Source of the DNA: Acidimicrobiia bacterium
GTDB lineage: Bacteria > Actinomycetota > Acidimicrobiia > Acidimicrobiales > Acidimicrobilacustridaceae
Direction of reading: 5' to 3'
DNA: 10,334 nucleotides
NCBI GenBank assembly: GCA_016462055.1
Contig: JAEMTX010000060.1
Span: 1 to 10,334, forward strand
The notes beneath the pieces were generated by a model. The model worked only from the letters and a program-made list of their open reading frames with translations, did not search any database and was not told the origin of the DNA. Shown here piece by piece: positions 1 through 6,566 of the stretch. The stretch's first letter is position 1, and every line of letters starts with the position of its first letter. The position numbers were made by a program, and so were the translations under genes.

Positions 1-480
1 GTCGATCAGACGCCCGGAGTCAGCTTCTCGACGTCGCCGACCCCCGGAGCCCCTCCTCCTCCCCGGACGGGGGCCGCAAGGGCGCAGAGCGGGGCCTTGA
101 AGGCTCGTCAGGTCGAACGGGTGGTGACTCGGATTGACCCTTGGTCAATGTTGCGGGTCTCGCTGTCCTTTGCGTTCTGCTTGTGGCTCATTATCGACGT
201 GGCCGCCGTGCTGCTGTGGCAGGGAGCGGTGGCGACCGGAAGCCTCGGCAAGGTCGAAAACTTCCTCGCTCAGTTGCTCGCCGAAAGCTCGTTCACCATT
301 GATGGATTCAAGGTTTTTGAAGGCGCGGCAGTCGCCGGGATCGCCCTCTTTGTGGCCGGGGCGATGTTCGCTGTCATCACCAGCGTGCTGTTCAATCTGA
401 TCGCCGGAGTCTTTGGTGGGCTTCGATTTACGGTGGTCGAACTCGAGACGGCGCAGGTGGCCCGCAACCCCCGTTCCTGA
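1..480 (+). CDS. DUF3566 transmembrane protein (5'-truncated by window edge)
   Basis: The frame is open from the first base of the window, so the gene very probably begins upstream; a TTG at 97 is the only plausible start inside the window but has no convincing ribosome binding site. The first 32 visible codons encode a Pro/Ala/Thr/Ser-rich cytoplasmic stretch, as is common in this family. The conserved core begins with TRIDPWS (nt 127-147), followed by a first hydrophobic helix (about nt 157-220), a roughly 35-residue extracytoplasmic loop, and a second helix (about nt 330-410) ending in FNLIAGVFGGL and TVVE. This pattern matches actinobacterial DUF3566 proteins, which typically lie directly after gyrA. 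The function of the family is not established; a membrane role near the gyrase locus is inference. The tRNA-Ile gene that follows fits the usual synteny. Confidence 0.88.
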   Translation, partial: VDQTPGVSFSTSPTPGAPPPPRTGAARAQSGALKARQVERVVTRIDPWSMLRVSLSFAFCLWLIIDVAAVLLWQGAVATGSLGKVENFLAQLLAESSFTIDGFKVFEGAAVAGIALFVAGAMFAVITSVLFNLIAGVFGGLRFTVVELETAQVARNPRS

Positions 481-510
481 TCTGGTTTTCCCGGCTGCGA
501 GGGGGTCCGG

Positions 511-516
511 TATGGT
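511..516 (+). promoter_or_regulatory. Candidate -10 element for tRNA-Ile
   Basis: TATGGT fits the TANNNT pattern and lies 17 bases before the tRNA 5' end, which would leave a leader of about 10 nt. The -35 region (around 486-493, T-rich) is a poor match, so the call rests on the -10 hexamer and its position in the only gap between the two genes. Confidence 0.4.
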
Positions 517-533
517 GACGCCCCGGCCAGTTC

Positions 534-607
<74 letters not shown>

Positions 608-609
608 CG

Positions 610-747
610 ATGAAAATGATCCGACGGGCCATAGTTGCCATCGGCATGGGGGCGCTTGTCGCCGCTGCCGTTCGGCTCCGCGGATCGGGTGTCGCTCCAC
701 CCCGATCGGGCGGCTGGCGCGAGCTCTCTGGCCCTGGTCTCGACTGA
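610..747 (+). CDS. 45-aa single-pass membrane miniprotein after tRNA-Ile (DLW-39-like position)
   Basis: The ATG at 610 is separated from the tRNA discriminator base by only two nucleotides, and the frame runs 45 codons to TGA at 745-747. The protein begins MKMIRRAIVAIGMG, has a hydrophobic helix at about residues 6-22, a basic region (RLRG), and a Pro/Gly-rich tail with GGWREL. No Shine-Dalgarno is possible without using tRNA sequence. Release of the tRNA 3' end by RNase Z would leave a near-leaderless mRNA (inference). Many actinobacteria carry a miniprotein of about 40 residues (DLW-39 family: short basic start, one helix, polar tail with Trp) beside these tRNAs, and size, layout and position agree, but sequence identity is too low to assert membership. 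The stop is followed one base later by the next ATG (TGACATGG), suggesting translational coupling and supporting real translation. Confidence 0.6.
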   Translation: MKMIRRAIVAIGMGALVAAAVRLRGSGVAPPRSGGWRELSGPGLD

Positions 748-748
748 C

Positions 749-1741
749 ATGGCGCGCATCGGGATTCTTGGTGTTGGCGCGGTTGGTGCGCGTCTTGCTC
801 GACAACTTGTGTCCACCGACGACGACGACGTCGTACTTCGTGATGAACGGCGAAACCGCGTCGAGATTGTCGCGCAGAGCCTCGGCGAGCGAGCGATCAT
901 TGATCCCGGTGCGCTTGATGATCCGCTTGACGTCGATGTTGTCGTGCTCGCTGGTCCAGCACGAACGCAAACACATCTCGCGGAGCGCTTTGTTCGTCAA
1001 GGAATTCATGTCGTCAGTACGTCCGATGACGTGATTGACGTCAAAGCACTCCTCGCCCTTGATTCGCAGGCGCGTGAGCGAAAGGTTCACGTGGTGGTCG
1101 GAGCGGGATTTGCGCCGGGACTCACCTGTGTTCTTGCTGCCCATGCTGCAAAAAAATTCGAACAGATCGACGAGATTCATATTGCGAAGTCGGGCACGGG
1201 TGGACCGGCGTGTGCCCGTCAGCATCACCGTGCGCTTGGTCGCGGCGCGATCGATTGGCGAGATGGTGAATGGGATCTTCGCCCCGGTGGTTCGGGTCGC
1301 GAACTGTGTTGGTTTCCTGATCCCATTGGTCCGCAGGATTGTTATCGAGCCGAACTTCCCGACGCGCTTGTGTTGGTTCCCGCTTTTCGGGGTGTCCGCC
1401 GAGTGACCTCACGAGTTTCGGCAACCCGTCGCGATCGTCTGACGTCTCGGTTGCCAATGTTGTGGCCTACCGATCCCGAAGGCGGCCCTGGCGCGGTACG
1501 CGTTGAAGTGCGCGGCCGTAGCGAAGGCCGAGGATCAGTTGTGGTCTACGGAGCAATGGACCGATCAGCCGTAGCTGCTGGTGCGGTGGCCGCTGTGGCA
1601 TCACGATTCATTGTCGATGGAGCATTGAACCGCGTCGGCGCGGCGGGATTGGCCGAGTCGGTGGATTCCCTCGCCTTTCTTGCCGAACTGGCCCGGCGTG
1701 GCGTCCGGGCGGCAGTTTTTGAGGGCGAATCAGGCGCCTGA
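749..1741 (+). CDS. Saccharopine dehydrogenase-like NAD(P)-binding oxidoreductase
   Basis: A protein of 330 residues. The N-terminus has a Rossmann nucleotide-binding loop GILGVGAVG (G8, G10, G13), followed by DVDVVVLAGPART and HVVSTSDD, the segments where related enzymes test the fate of the cofactor-bound substrate. VVGAGFAPGLT at about residues 112-122 resembles the GxxPGL segment of saccharopine dehydrogenase/reductase-type proteins. The C-terminal half has Arg-rich strands and an Ala-rich helix near VVYGAMDRSAVAAG. The substrate is unknown; no lysine-pathway gene is nearby, so a biosynthetic role should not be assumed. I chose the ATG at 749 because it sits one base after the stop of the miniprotein (coupled translation) and starts directly at the first Rossmann strand; an in-frame upstream ATG at 635 would overlap the miniprotein and add 38 residues unlike the family. 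Confidence 0.75.
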   Translation: MARIGILGVGAVGARLARQLVSTDDDDVVLRDERRNRVEIVAQSLGERAIIDPGALDDPLDVDVVVLAGPARTQTHLAERFVRQGIHVVSTSDDVIDVKALLALDSQARERKVHVVVGAGFAPGLTCVLAAHAAKKFEQIDEIHIAKSGTGGPACARQHHRALGRGAIDWRDGEWDLRPGGSGRELCWFPDPIGPQDCYRAELPDALVLVPAFRGVRRVTSRVSATRRDRLTSRLPMLWPTDPEGGPGAVRVEVRGRSEGRGSVVVYGAMDRSAVAAGAVAAVASRFIVDGALNRVGAAGLAESVDSLAFLAELARRGVRAAVFEGESGA

Positions 1742-1844
1742 GTGGCCTCGCTCGTGCTGGTCCCAGTGAATTGGCCCGCATGACCCAGAAAAAAGAGGCC
1801 GGGGTGACCAGCAAATGGGTCGCGACCGTTCCTATGGTGTCGAT

Positions 1845-1866
1845 CCGGCAATAACGCAGTTGCCGG
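1845..1866 (+). terminator. Perfect 7-bp hairpin (terminator or leader structure)
   Basis: CCGGCAA (1845-1851) pairs perfectly with TTGCCGG (1860-1866) around the 8-nt loop TAACGCAG. Across a small bulge the helix can be continued by TCG (1840-1842) with CGA (1870-1872). No T-run follows, so a standard intrinsic terminator is not supported. It could be a 3' end for the upstream gene cluster, an attenuator or a protein-binding palindrome in front of the sigma factor gene. Confidence 0.4.
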
Positions 1867-1910
1867 GACCGATGGCGATCTGGGGTTTACGTCATCTCTT
1901 GGGAGCAGGA

Positions 1911-1927
1911 TCGCGCACTACGCGCGA
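1911..1927 (+). promoter_or_regulatory. Inverted repeat abutting the sigma factor ribosome binding site
   Basis: TCGCGC (1911-1916) and GCGCGA (1922-1927) are perfect reverse complements around ACTAC. The right arm ends exactly where the Shine-Dalgarno run AGGGGG (1928-1933) begins. As RNA it is a GC-rich hairpin placed to influence ribosome access; as DNA it is a 17-bp palindrome of operator size. Either reading is inference. Confidence 0.4.
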
Positions 1928-1939
1928 AGGGGGCAGGTC

Positions 1940-2731
1940 ATGAACGGGAAATCAATGGACCCCGAGGTCACGGCGCTTGTTGAGCGAGGTCTCGAGGTTG
2001 TTCCGAAAGTGGTGGCATCGCTCGCTGCGCATATTCCTCGCCACGTGGAACGAGGGGAATTGATCCGGGCTGGCGCTCTTGGACTCGTCGAAGCAGCGTG
2101 GCGATTTGATCCCCACCGCGGTATCCCGTTCGAACGTTTTGCAGCAGCGCGAATTCGTGGAGCGGTACTCGATGCAATGCGGGCTGACGATTGGGCACCG
2201 AGATCACTTCGATCGGCTGCTCGCCGTATTGCGATGGTCGAGAACGCGCTGACCGTTCGCTACGGACGAGGCCCAACAATCGATGAACTTGCCGCCGAAT
2301 CAGGGAGCTCCCGCGAGAAGGTCCAAAAAGTCAAAGCGCTTCTCGAAATCAGCACCCTTCGTCGACTTGATCAGGAATCTTCCGAAGACGGCAAAGCGCT
2401 GTTTCGGAGCGAGGACCTTGTCGATAGCGCACAACTCGATGTCGCTGAAGTCCTTGAGCGAGCAGAACTTCTTCTGTATTTGCGCGAGGCGATCAACGCG
2501 CTTCCTCGTCGCCAGCGTGAAGTGATTCTTGGTCAATTCGTTCATGGGCGGACAGCGGCAGAATTAGCGAGCGAATTTGGGGTGTCTCGTTCTCGAATCA
2601 GCCAACTGCGAACCGACGCGCTGCACGAACTTCGTCGGTCAATCTCGGGCCGGTACGGACCGCTGCCACTGCGCAACGATCACAAACCTGAAACCGAGTC
2701 GGCACCAGTTTCGTTACCGACCACCGCATGA
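1940..2731 (+). CDS. FliA/WhiG-type RNA polymerase sigma factor (sigma-70 family)
   Basis: A protein of 263 residues, close to the 240-280 usual for FliA/WhiG-type sigma factors. Region 2 spans about residues 20-90, with the family block ELIRAGALGLVEAAWRFD, RG-PFERFAAARIRGAVLD and DDWAPRSLR, where helices for core binding, -10 recognition and melting lie. Region 3 is about 92-145 (GRGPTIDELAAESG). Region 4 is about 182-235, with LPRRQREVI and the helix-turn-helix TAAELASEFGVSRSRISQL that reads the -35 box. The product would direct RNA polymerase to a dedicated regulon, classically flagellar (FliA) or developmental (WhiG) genes, but no such gene or anti-sigma partner is in the window. The ATG at 1940 is favoured by AAGGGGG (1927-1933) six bases upstream; Met6 at 1955 is a poorer alternative. 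Two inverted repeats in the leader suggest regulated expression. Confidence 0.88.
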   Translation: MNGKSMDPEVTALVERGLEVVPKVVASLAAHIPRHVERGELIRAGALGLVEAAWRFDPHRGIPFERFAAARIRGAVLDAMRADDWAPRSLRSAARRIAMVENALTVRYGRGPTIDELAAESGSSREKVQKVKALLEISTLRRLDQESSEDGKALFRSEDLVDSAQLDVAEVLERAELLLYLREAINALPRRQREVILGQFVHGRTAAELASEFGVSRSRISQLRTDALHELRRSISGRYGPLPLRNDHKPETESAPVSLPTTA

Positions 2732-2760
2732 CTCGGCGTCACACCGATGCCATCCTCGGG

Positions 2761-3135
2761 TCAGACCTTTGGGGACTTCTTTCTGTACTTCAGGAAGAGT
2801 GCGCCGGCACCGCCCACCAAGACTGCGCACACTCCAATAAAAACGTACTGGCCCGCCGTGCTGGTCTCGCTGCCCTCGTCGGTGATGGCGTTTGATTGTG
2901 TCGCCATTCGAGCGGTTGTCGATGGCGATGCGTCACTTTCTGCGGCCACGGTAACCGCGGCGCGGTCATTGATCAGAACTCCGAATTGCGGCGCAGGAGG
3001 GCGAGATTCCGAATGGCTACCGGTGTCCTTTTCGATCCACGCAATTTCGGCGTGGGCTGACGCAGGGCCAGCAAGTGCCACCAATGCGGCGAACGACGCG
3101 GCCGACACTACGAGGAAACGACGGGACATCTTCAT
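2761..3135 (-). CDS. Small secreted, membrane-anchored protein partner of CopC-CopD
   Basis: A protein of 124 residues. Residues 1-27 form a signal peptide (MKMSRRF, hydrophobic core, cleavage motif ASA), so the mature protein is predicted to begin with His28 (HAEIAW). Residues about 28-95 are a polar, low-complexity extracytoplasmic stretch with no domain I recognise. Residues about 96-115 form one transmembrane helix, followed by a basic end KYRKKSPKV, giving a type I topology. The gene lies 16 bases after the CopC-CopD stop on the same strand and has AAAGGA eight bases before its ATG. The layout (signal peptide, N-terminal His, C-terminal anchor) is reminiscent of YcnI proteins, which lie in copper operons with CopCD-like partners and bind copper at the mature N-terminus. 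At this length it cannot hold a full YcnI (DUF1775) domain, so a copper role is inferred from context only. Confidence 0.75.
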   Translation of the reverse strand: MKMSRRFLVVSAASFAALVALAGPASAHAEIAWIEKDTGSHSESRPPAPQFGVLINDRAAVTVAAESDASPSTTARMATQSNAITDEGSETSTAGQYVFIGVCAVLVGGAGALFLKYRKKSPKV

Positions 3136-3151
3136 GACGATCCTTTGGGGG

Positions 3152-4810
3152 CTAGCGGTGGACGGGAACTTCGAAGGAGCTGCGCTGCTCAGAAAAATCG
3201 CCGGTTCGGACCGCAACCGTGATCGTCCACGCACCAGCAACGGAAAGCTCGTTTCCGTCGATGACGAAAACTCCCGGTTCGGAGGCCAGAACTTGTCGAG
3301 TGATCGGCGCCACTCCGGCAGTTGGTTGCGAGAACTCAATGGACATGCTGTTCGCCACGTTGATGGTTTGTCCAGTCCCATCGGTGTAGCGAACTTCAAC
3401 GCGATTTGACCCGGCCGCAGCGGGGTCAACCGTGAGTTCCACTTGACCAGTATCGACACGTTGGCTGATGGCCACACGTTCCGATTTCGCGGTGGCGGCG
3501 TAACGAGCAGGAGGAGTGTTCACCAAAACTGCCGTCAGGCCAACAATGACGACCAACAGAAGTGCTTCGGCTCGAACAGTGCGCAAAAGCGTGGCCCAAC
3601 GCACGGGCAACGCGGGATCGTCTTCGACCGGGGCGGTGAGCGAAGGCACAAGCGTGCGCTGATTCCATGCCGCAATGATCACGATAATGAGGGTGAGGCC
3701 AATCTTGGCGAGAACGAGCTGACCCCAGGTTGTTGTGAGCAGTGACTGCAGACTCGCGTTTGATCCTGTAAGGGTGAGTGTCAGTCCGGCAATGGCGAGC
3801 GCGAGAACCGTCCAGAACGCCATACGCGAGAAGCGACCGATGATGAGTGCAGTGGACTGAACCGTGCTGGCCGATCTCATCCTGAGCACCATCAGCAGAC
3901 CAACAATGCCGCCCAACCACAGCGCGGCGGCGGTGACATGAACTGCGTCGGCCACGAGTGATAACGCCGTTGGTGTGAGTTCTGAAGCGTGACCCCACAC
4001 CGCAAATGACACGGTAACGACGAGCCCGCCATAGAGAGCGAGTGATTGGGCGACCACTTTTTTGGTGATGTCGGTCGAGAGATGAACCGCAGCCAGACCG
4101 ATCATCAACATCGCGAGCGACCAACCGAGGTTTTCGGTGAGCACATCCCGAAGCACCTTCGTGTCGGTGATCGCGCCAGCGCCGTTTCCGGTGAGAAGTG
4201 CGGCTTGACTCATCACGATTCCCACGGCGCCAACCACAGCCAGGAATGAACCGATTCGAACAAACGGAACGAGCCGCCAACGATCATCGCCCTGGTCATG
4301 AATGAATGCGAGGAAGAATGCGACACCAGCAGCAACAAGAGCTGACAAATACATGATTGCCCGTGCGATGTCGCCGATGATTTCCCAAAGGCGGTCACCG
4401 CTCGAAGTTGGTCGAGCATTTGTATCCACCGCACCCGAACCAACTCCGAAAAGAAACGAACCACTTACTGGATGACCATCGGCCGACAGAACTCGGTAGG
4501 TCGCGACGTAGGTGCCATCGGGGAGTGAGTCGGTGATTCCCGTGACAAGCGTTCGGCCATTGCTGACATGACTCGTGCCATCGTCGACCCCTTTCCCGTC
4601 GCGATTGAGAACCGAGAGTCCTCCAGAAGCGGCACTTACGTTTTCACTGAACGTGACGCTTACCTCTTTGGGGGCGGAGGGGAGCGAGGCCCCATCGGAA
4701 GGCGTGGAGGACTGGACGGTGGGATGGGCGGACGCGATGCCAGTACCAAGAGCGAGAACGCCGATCAATATCGCGACCACAGCAGCGAGTTGTCGGGCGG
4801 TGCGGGACAT
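3152..4810 (-). CDS. CopC-CopD fusion, copper-binding and copper transport protein
   Basis: A protein of 552 residues. Residues 1-28 are a signal peptide ending ASA, so His29 starts the mature CopC domain (about 29-125; HPTVQSSTPSDG). The Cu(II) ligands expected for CopC are visible as His29, Asp111 and His113 in SADGHPVSGSF. The Met-rich Cu(I) site of some CopC proteins is not seen. About eight membrane helices follow, with CopD signatures VWGHASE, DAVHVTAAALWLGG and AAWNQRTLVPSL. A C-terminal extracytoplasmic beta-rich domain (about the last 110 residues) resembles YtkA-like or YcnJ-type tails. The protein should bind copper outside the membrane and pass it across, in resistance or in supply to cuproenzymes. 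The ATG at 4810 places the signal peptide at the N-terminus; an upstream in-frame ATG at 4963 would bury it and overlap the divergent gene. A small membrane-anchored protein follows in the same operon. Confidence 0.9.
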   Translation of the reverse strand: MSRTARQLAAVVAILIGVLALGTGIASAHPTVQSSTPSDGASLPSAPKEVSVTFSENVSAASGGLSVLNRDGKGVDDGTSHVSNGRTLVTGITDSLPDGTYVATYRVLSADGHPVSGSFLFGVGSGAVDTNARPTSSGDRLWEIIGDIARAIMYLSALVAAGVAFFLAFIHDQGDDRWRLVPFVRIGSFLAVVGAVGIVMSQAALLTGNGAGAITDTKVLRDVLTENLGWSLAMLMIGLAAVHLSTDITKKVVAQSLALYGGLVVTVSFAVWGHASELTPTALSLVADAVHVTAAALWLGGIVGLLMVLRMRSASTVQSTALIIGRFSRMAFWTVLALAIAGLTLTLTGSNASLQSLLTTTWGQLVLAKIGLTLIIVIIAAWNQRTLVPSLTAPVEDDPALPVRWATLLRTVRAEALLLVVIVGLTAVLVNTPPARYAATAKSERVAISQRVDTGQVELTVDPAAAGSNRVEVRYTDGTGQTINVANSMSIEFSQPTAGVAPITRQVLASEPGVFVIDGNELSVAGAWTITVAVRTGDFSEQRSSFEVPVHR

Positions 4811-4897
4811 GAGTTCTCGTTTTCCGCCGGGTGGGCAAGACTGCCTAAGTGCTCGATCGTATTCCCTCCTCCGCCGCAGGCCGACGCGGGGTGACTC
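4811..4897. promoter_or_regulatory. Divergent promoter region, copCD operon / ABC ATPase
   Basis: This 87-bp gap must contain the start signals for both divergent transcripts. On the minus strand TACGAT (4861-4856) is a good -10 candidate, about 45 nt before the CopC-CopD ATG; its -35 is unclear. I found no clear CsoR- or CueR-type operator palindrome. Confidence 0.4.
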
Positions 4898-5713
4898 ATG
4901 GATGAGTTCTCCAGCGCGAGCGCGGTTGAGGGAAGAGGCGTCACCCTGGCCTACGGCCGACACCCAGTTTTGCGCGATGCGACGTTCTCGCTACCAGTCG
5001 GAGCAGTGACCTCACTGGTGGGTCCGAATGGTTCGGGAAAGTCGAGTCTCTTGAATGCCATCGTTGGGTTGTTGCCGGTGGAATCGGGAACACTCACGGT
5101 GTCGGGTCGACCTCCGACCGAAATGCGGCGTCACGTGGGTTATGTGATGCAGTCGGCGAAGGTGAACGATCAACTACCAGTCACGGTTCGCGAAGTCGTC
5201 TCCATGGGACGATTCGCAACCCGCGGAGCGTTTGGGAAGATGACCGACGAAGATCGCCGCATTGTCGATGAATCAATCGAACGCCTTGAATTGGGCGATC
5301 TCACTCGCCGACATCTCCATGAACTCTCTGGAGGTCAGCGTCAACGAGTGTTTGTTGCGCAGGGTCTCGCGCAGAGCGGCGCCGTCTTGCTGCTTGATGA
5401 GCCGGTGACCGGCCTCGACATCGTAAGTCGTCAACACATCCTTGATGTTGTGGCAGAGGAACGTGCGGCCGGCCGGACCATTGTGGTGACAACGCATGAT
5501 CTTTCCGAAGCGGCCGAGAGCGACCACGTGTTGTTGCTCGCTGGTCGCGTTGTCGCGAGCGGATCGGCGACCGAGGTGCTTACGGCCGCAAATTTGGCTG
5601 AAGCCTACGGCGGAAGACTTTTGCGTCTTGCCGATGGCATGGTGTTGATCGATGATCCCCATCACCATGCTCACGGACACGATCACGCAATGTGTGAAGA
5701 CGACGACGAATAA
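4898..5713 (+). CDS. Metal-type ABC transporter ATP-binding protein with His-rich tail
   Basis: A protein of 271 residues with a complete nucleotide-binding domain: Walker A GPNGSGKSS (42-50), Q-loop Gln85 in YVMQSAK, signature LSGGQ (143-147), Walker B VLLLDEP (163-169) and H-loop His200. The pattern (VTLAYG, PNGSGKSSLLNAIVGLLP, GRFATRG) matches the zinc/manganese/iron ATPases of the ZnuC/MntB type. The C-terminus ends in DPHHHAHGHDHAM plus an acidic tail; such His clusters often bind metal. No membrane permease or metal-binding lipoprotein gene is in the window, and the next gene is convergent, so the ATPase is an orphan here. It diverges from the copper operon, so a linked metal role is plausible, though the metal is unknown. 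The ATG at 4898 is preceded by a G-rich GGGGTGA, a weak ribosome binding site. Confidence 0.87.
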   Translation: MDEFSSASAVEGRGVTLAYGRHPVLRDATFSLPVGAVTSLVGPNGSGKSSLLNAIVGLLPVESGTLTVSGRPPTEMRRHVGYVMQSAKVNDQLPVTVREVVSMGRFATRGAFGKMTDEDRRIVDESIERLELGDLTRRHLHELSGGQRQRVFVAQGLAQSGAVLLLDEPVTGLDIVSRQHILDVVAEERAAGRTIVVTTHDLSEAAESDHVLLLAGRVVASGSATEVLTAANLAEAYGGRLLRLADGMVLIDDPHHHAHGHDHAMCEDDDE

Positions 5714-5741
5714 CGTTCGTCATCGCACTGAGAGCGCAGCG

Positions 5742-6524
5742 TTAGTCGGCGGCGAGTGCGGCAATAACAGCATCGTGGATATGACCATTGGTGGCCACGC
5801 CGGAAACGTTTGAGCCGGGCACGAGAGAAACTTCGTTGCCATCGGTTCCGGTGAAGCGGCCTCCAGCTTCCGCAAAGATCACCGGCATGGGAGCAATGTC
5901 CCAAAGCGAAACCTGGGGATCGACCATGGCATCGAGAGCTCCGCACGCGACCATGGCGTAGCCGTAACCGTCACCCCACGTACGAACTTCGAATCCGGCG
6001 CGCATCACTCCGAGTAACTGGGAATCGCTCCAGGTTCCAAAACCACTTGTGGAAAGCACACATGTTGATGGTTCGGTTCGTGTACTGACGCTCACCCGAC
6101 GACCATCGCGGTAACAACCAAGGCCGCGTCCTGCGTACACGGTCGTCCCCAATGCGGGGAGATTGATGACACCAATGAGCGGGCCATGTTCATCGACGAC
6201 GGCCAAGAGATTTGAATAGAGAGGCACGCCGCGCGTGAAGGCTTTCGTCCCATCGATGGGATCAACAATCCAGGTTCGCGAACTCGTGCCGATGTGATCC
6301 TCAAGTTCTTCACCCAGAACTGAATCCTCGGGGTGAAGGGCCGCGAGACGGTCGCGAACGATTTGTTCGGCTCCGCGGTCGGCCTCGGTTACCGGAGTTC
6401 CGTCGCTCTTCGTGGTCACGTCAAGCGCAGGGTTATCGAACCACTGAAGCGTGAAGGTTCCCGCGGCGCGAAGGATTTCGACAGCGTTGTTGAGCATCGT
6501 GAGATCAGCAGGGGGAGCAGTCAC
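5742..6524 (-). CDS. hisN: HisN-type histidinol phosphatase (inositol monophosphatase family)
   Basis: A protein of 260 residues. The metal and phosphate sites of the inositol monophosphatase superfamily are complete: TKSDGTPVTEADR (38-50), GEE (71-73, first ligand Glu72), WIVDPIDGTKAF (85-96, Asp88 and Asp91) and LWDIAP (208-212 region, Asp209). The RGVPLYSNLLAV and WGDGYGYAMVACG segments are typical of HisN, which removes phosphate from L-histidinol phosphate in histidine synthesis with Mg2+. Other members hydrolyse inositol or adenosine phosphates, so substrate is inferred from similarity. No other his gene is present. The frame begins with GTG at 6524; Met10 (ATG at 6497) is an alternative, and neither has a clear Shine-Dalgarno. 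It is the last gene of a minus-strand cluster, 42 bases after the upstream stop, and converges on the ABC gene. Confidence 0.85.
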   Translation of the reverse strand: MTAPPADLTMLNNAVEILRAAGTFTLQWFDNPALDVTTKSDGTPVTEADRGAEQIVRDRLAALHPEDSVLGEELEDHIGTSSRTWIVDPIDGTKAFTRGVPLYSNLLAVVDEHGPLIGVINLPALGTTVYAGRGLGCYRDGRRVSVSTRTEPSTCVLSTSGFGTWSDSQLLGVMRAGFEVRTWGDGYGYAMVACGALDAMVDPQVSLWDIAPMPVIFAEAGGRFTGTDGNEVSLVPGSNVSGVATNGHIHDAVIAALAAD

Positions 6525-6566
6525 GTACTAATGCTGACACGGCAACGAGCAGAAACCTCGGCGCGT

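Larger units (their letters stand above)
1742..1939. other. Leader/intergenic region before the sigma factor gene
   Basis: This 198-bp gap lies between two plus-strand genes. It holds two inverted repeats (1845-1866 and 1911-1927), listed separately, and a 24-codon ORF (1780-1854) with no ribosome binding site. I recognise no known riboswitch and no clear promoter hexamers. Confidence 0.6.

Noticed and set aside
1122..1457. Minus-strand ORF rich in Arg and His within the oxidoreductase gene
   Set aside because: Its composition is typical of a shadow frame, it has no ribosome binding site, and the opposite frame is a recognisable Rossmann protein.
1780..1854. 24-codon ORF beginning MTQKKEAG in the sigma factor leader
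   Set aside because: It has no ribosome binding site or leaderless -10 box, its stop lies within the hairpin loop, and it has no recognisable features.
1780..1939. Possible c-di-GMP (GEMM) riboswitch before the sigma factor
   Set aside because: A GACCGATGG string recalls the 3' end of the class, but the other conserved aptamer segments are absent.
2747..3409. Long plus-strand ORF opposite the copper operon
   Set aside because: It is antisense to two well-supported genes, has no family motif and mirrors their codon pattern.
4811..4963. N-terminal extension of CopC-CopD to an ATG at 4963
   Set aside because: It would place 51 polar residues before a clear signal peptide and overlap the divergent ABC gene.
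5714..5741. Terminator between the convergent ABC and hisN genes
   Set aside because: Only a 5-bp TAACG/CGTTA pairing across a long interior can be drawn, with no T-run, too weak to annotate.
6047..6055. DnaA-box-like site (CTTTCCACA on the minus strand) inside hisN
   Set aside because: It is a single imperfect site in coding sequence and is expected by chance.
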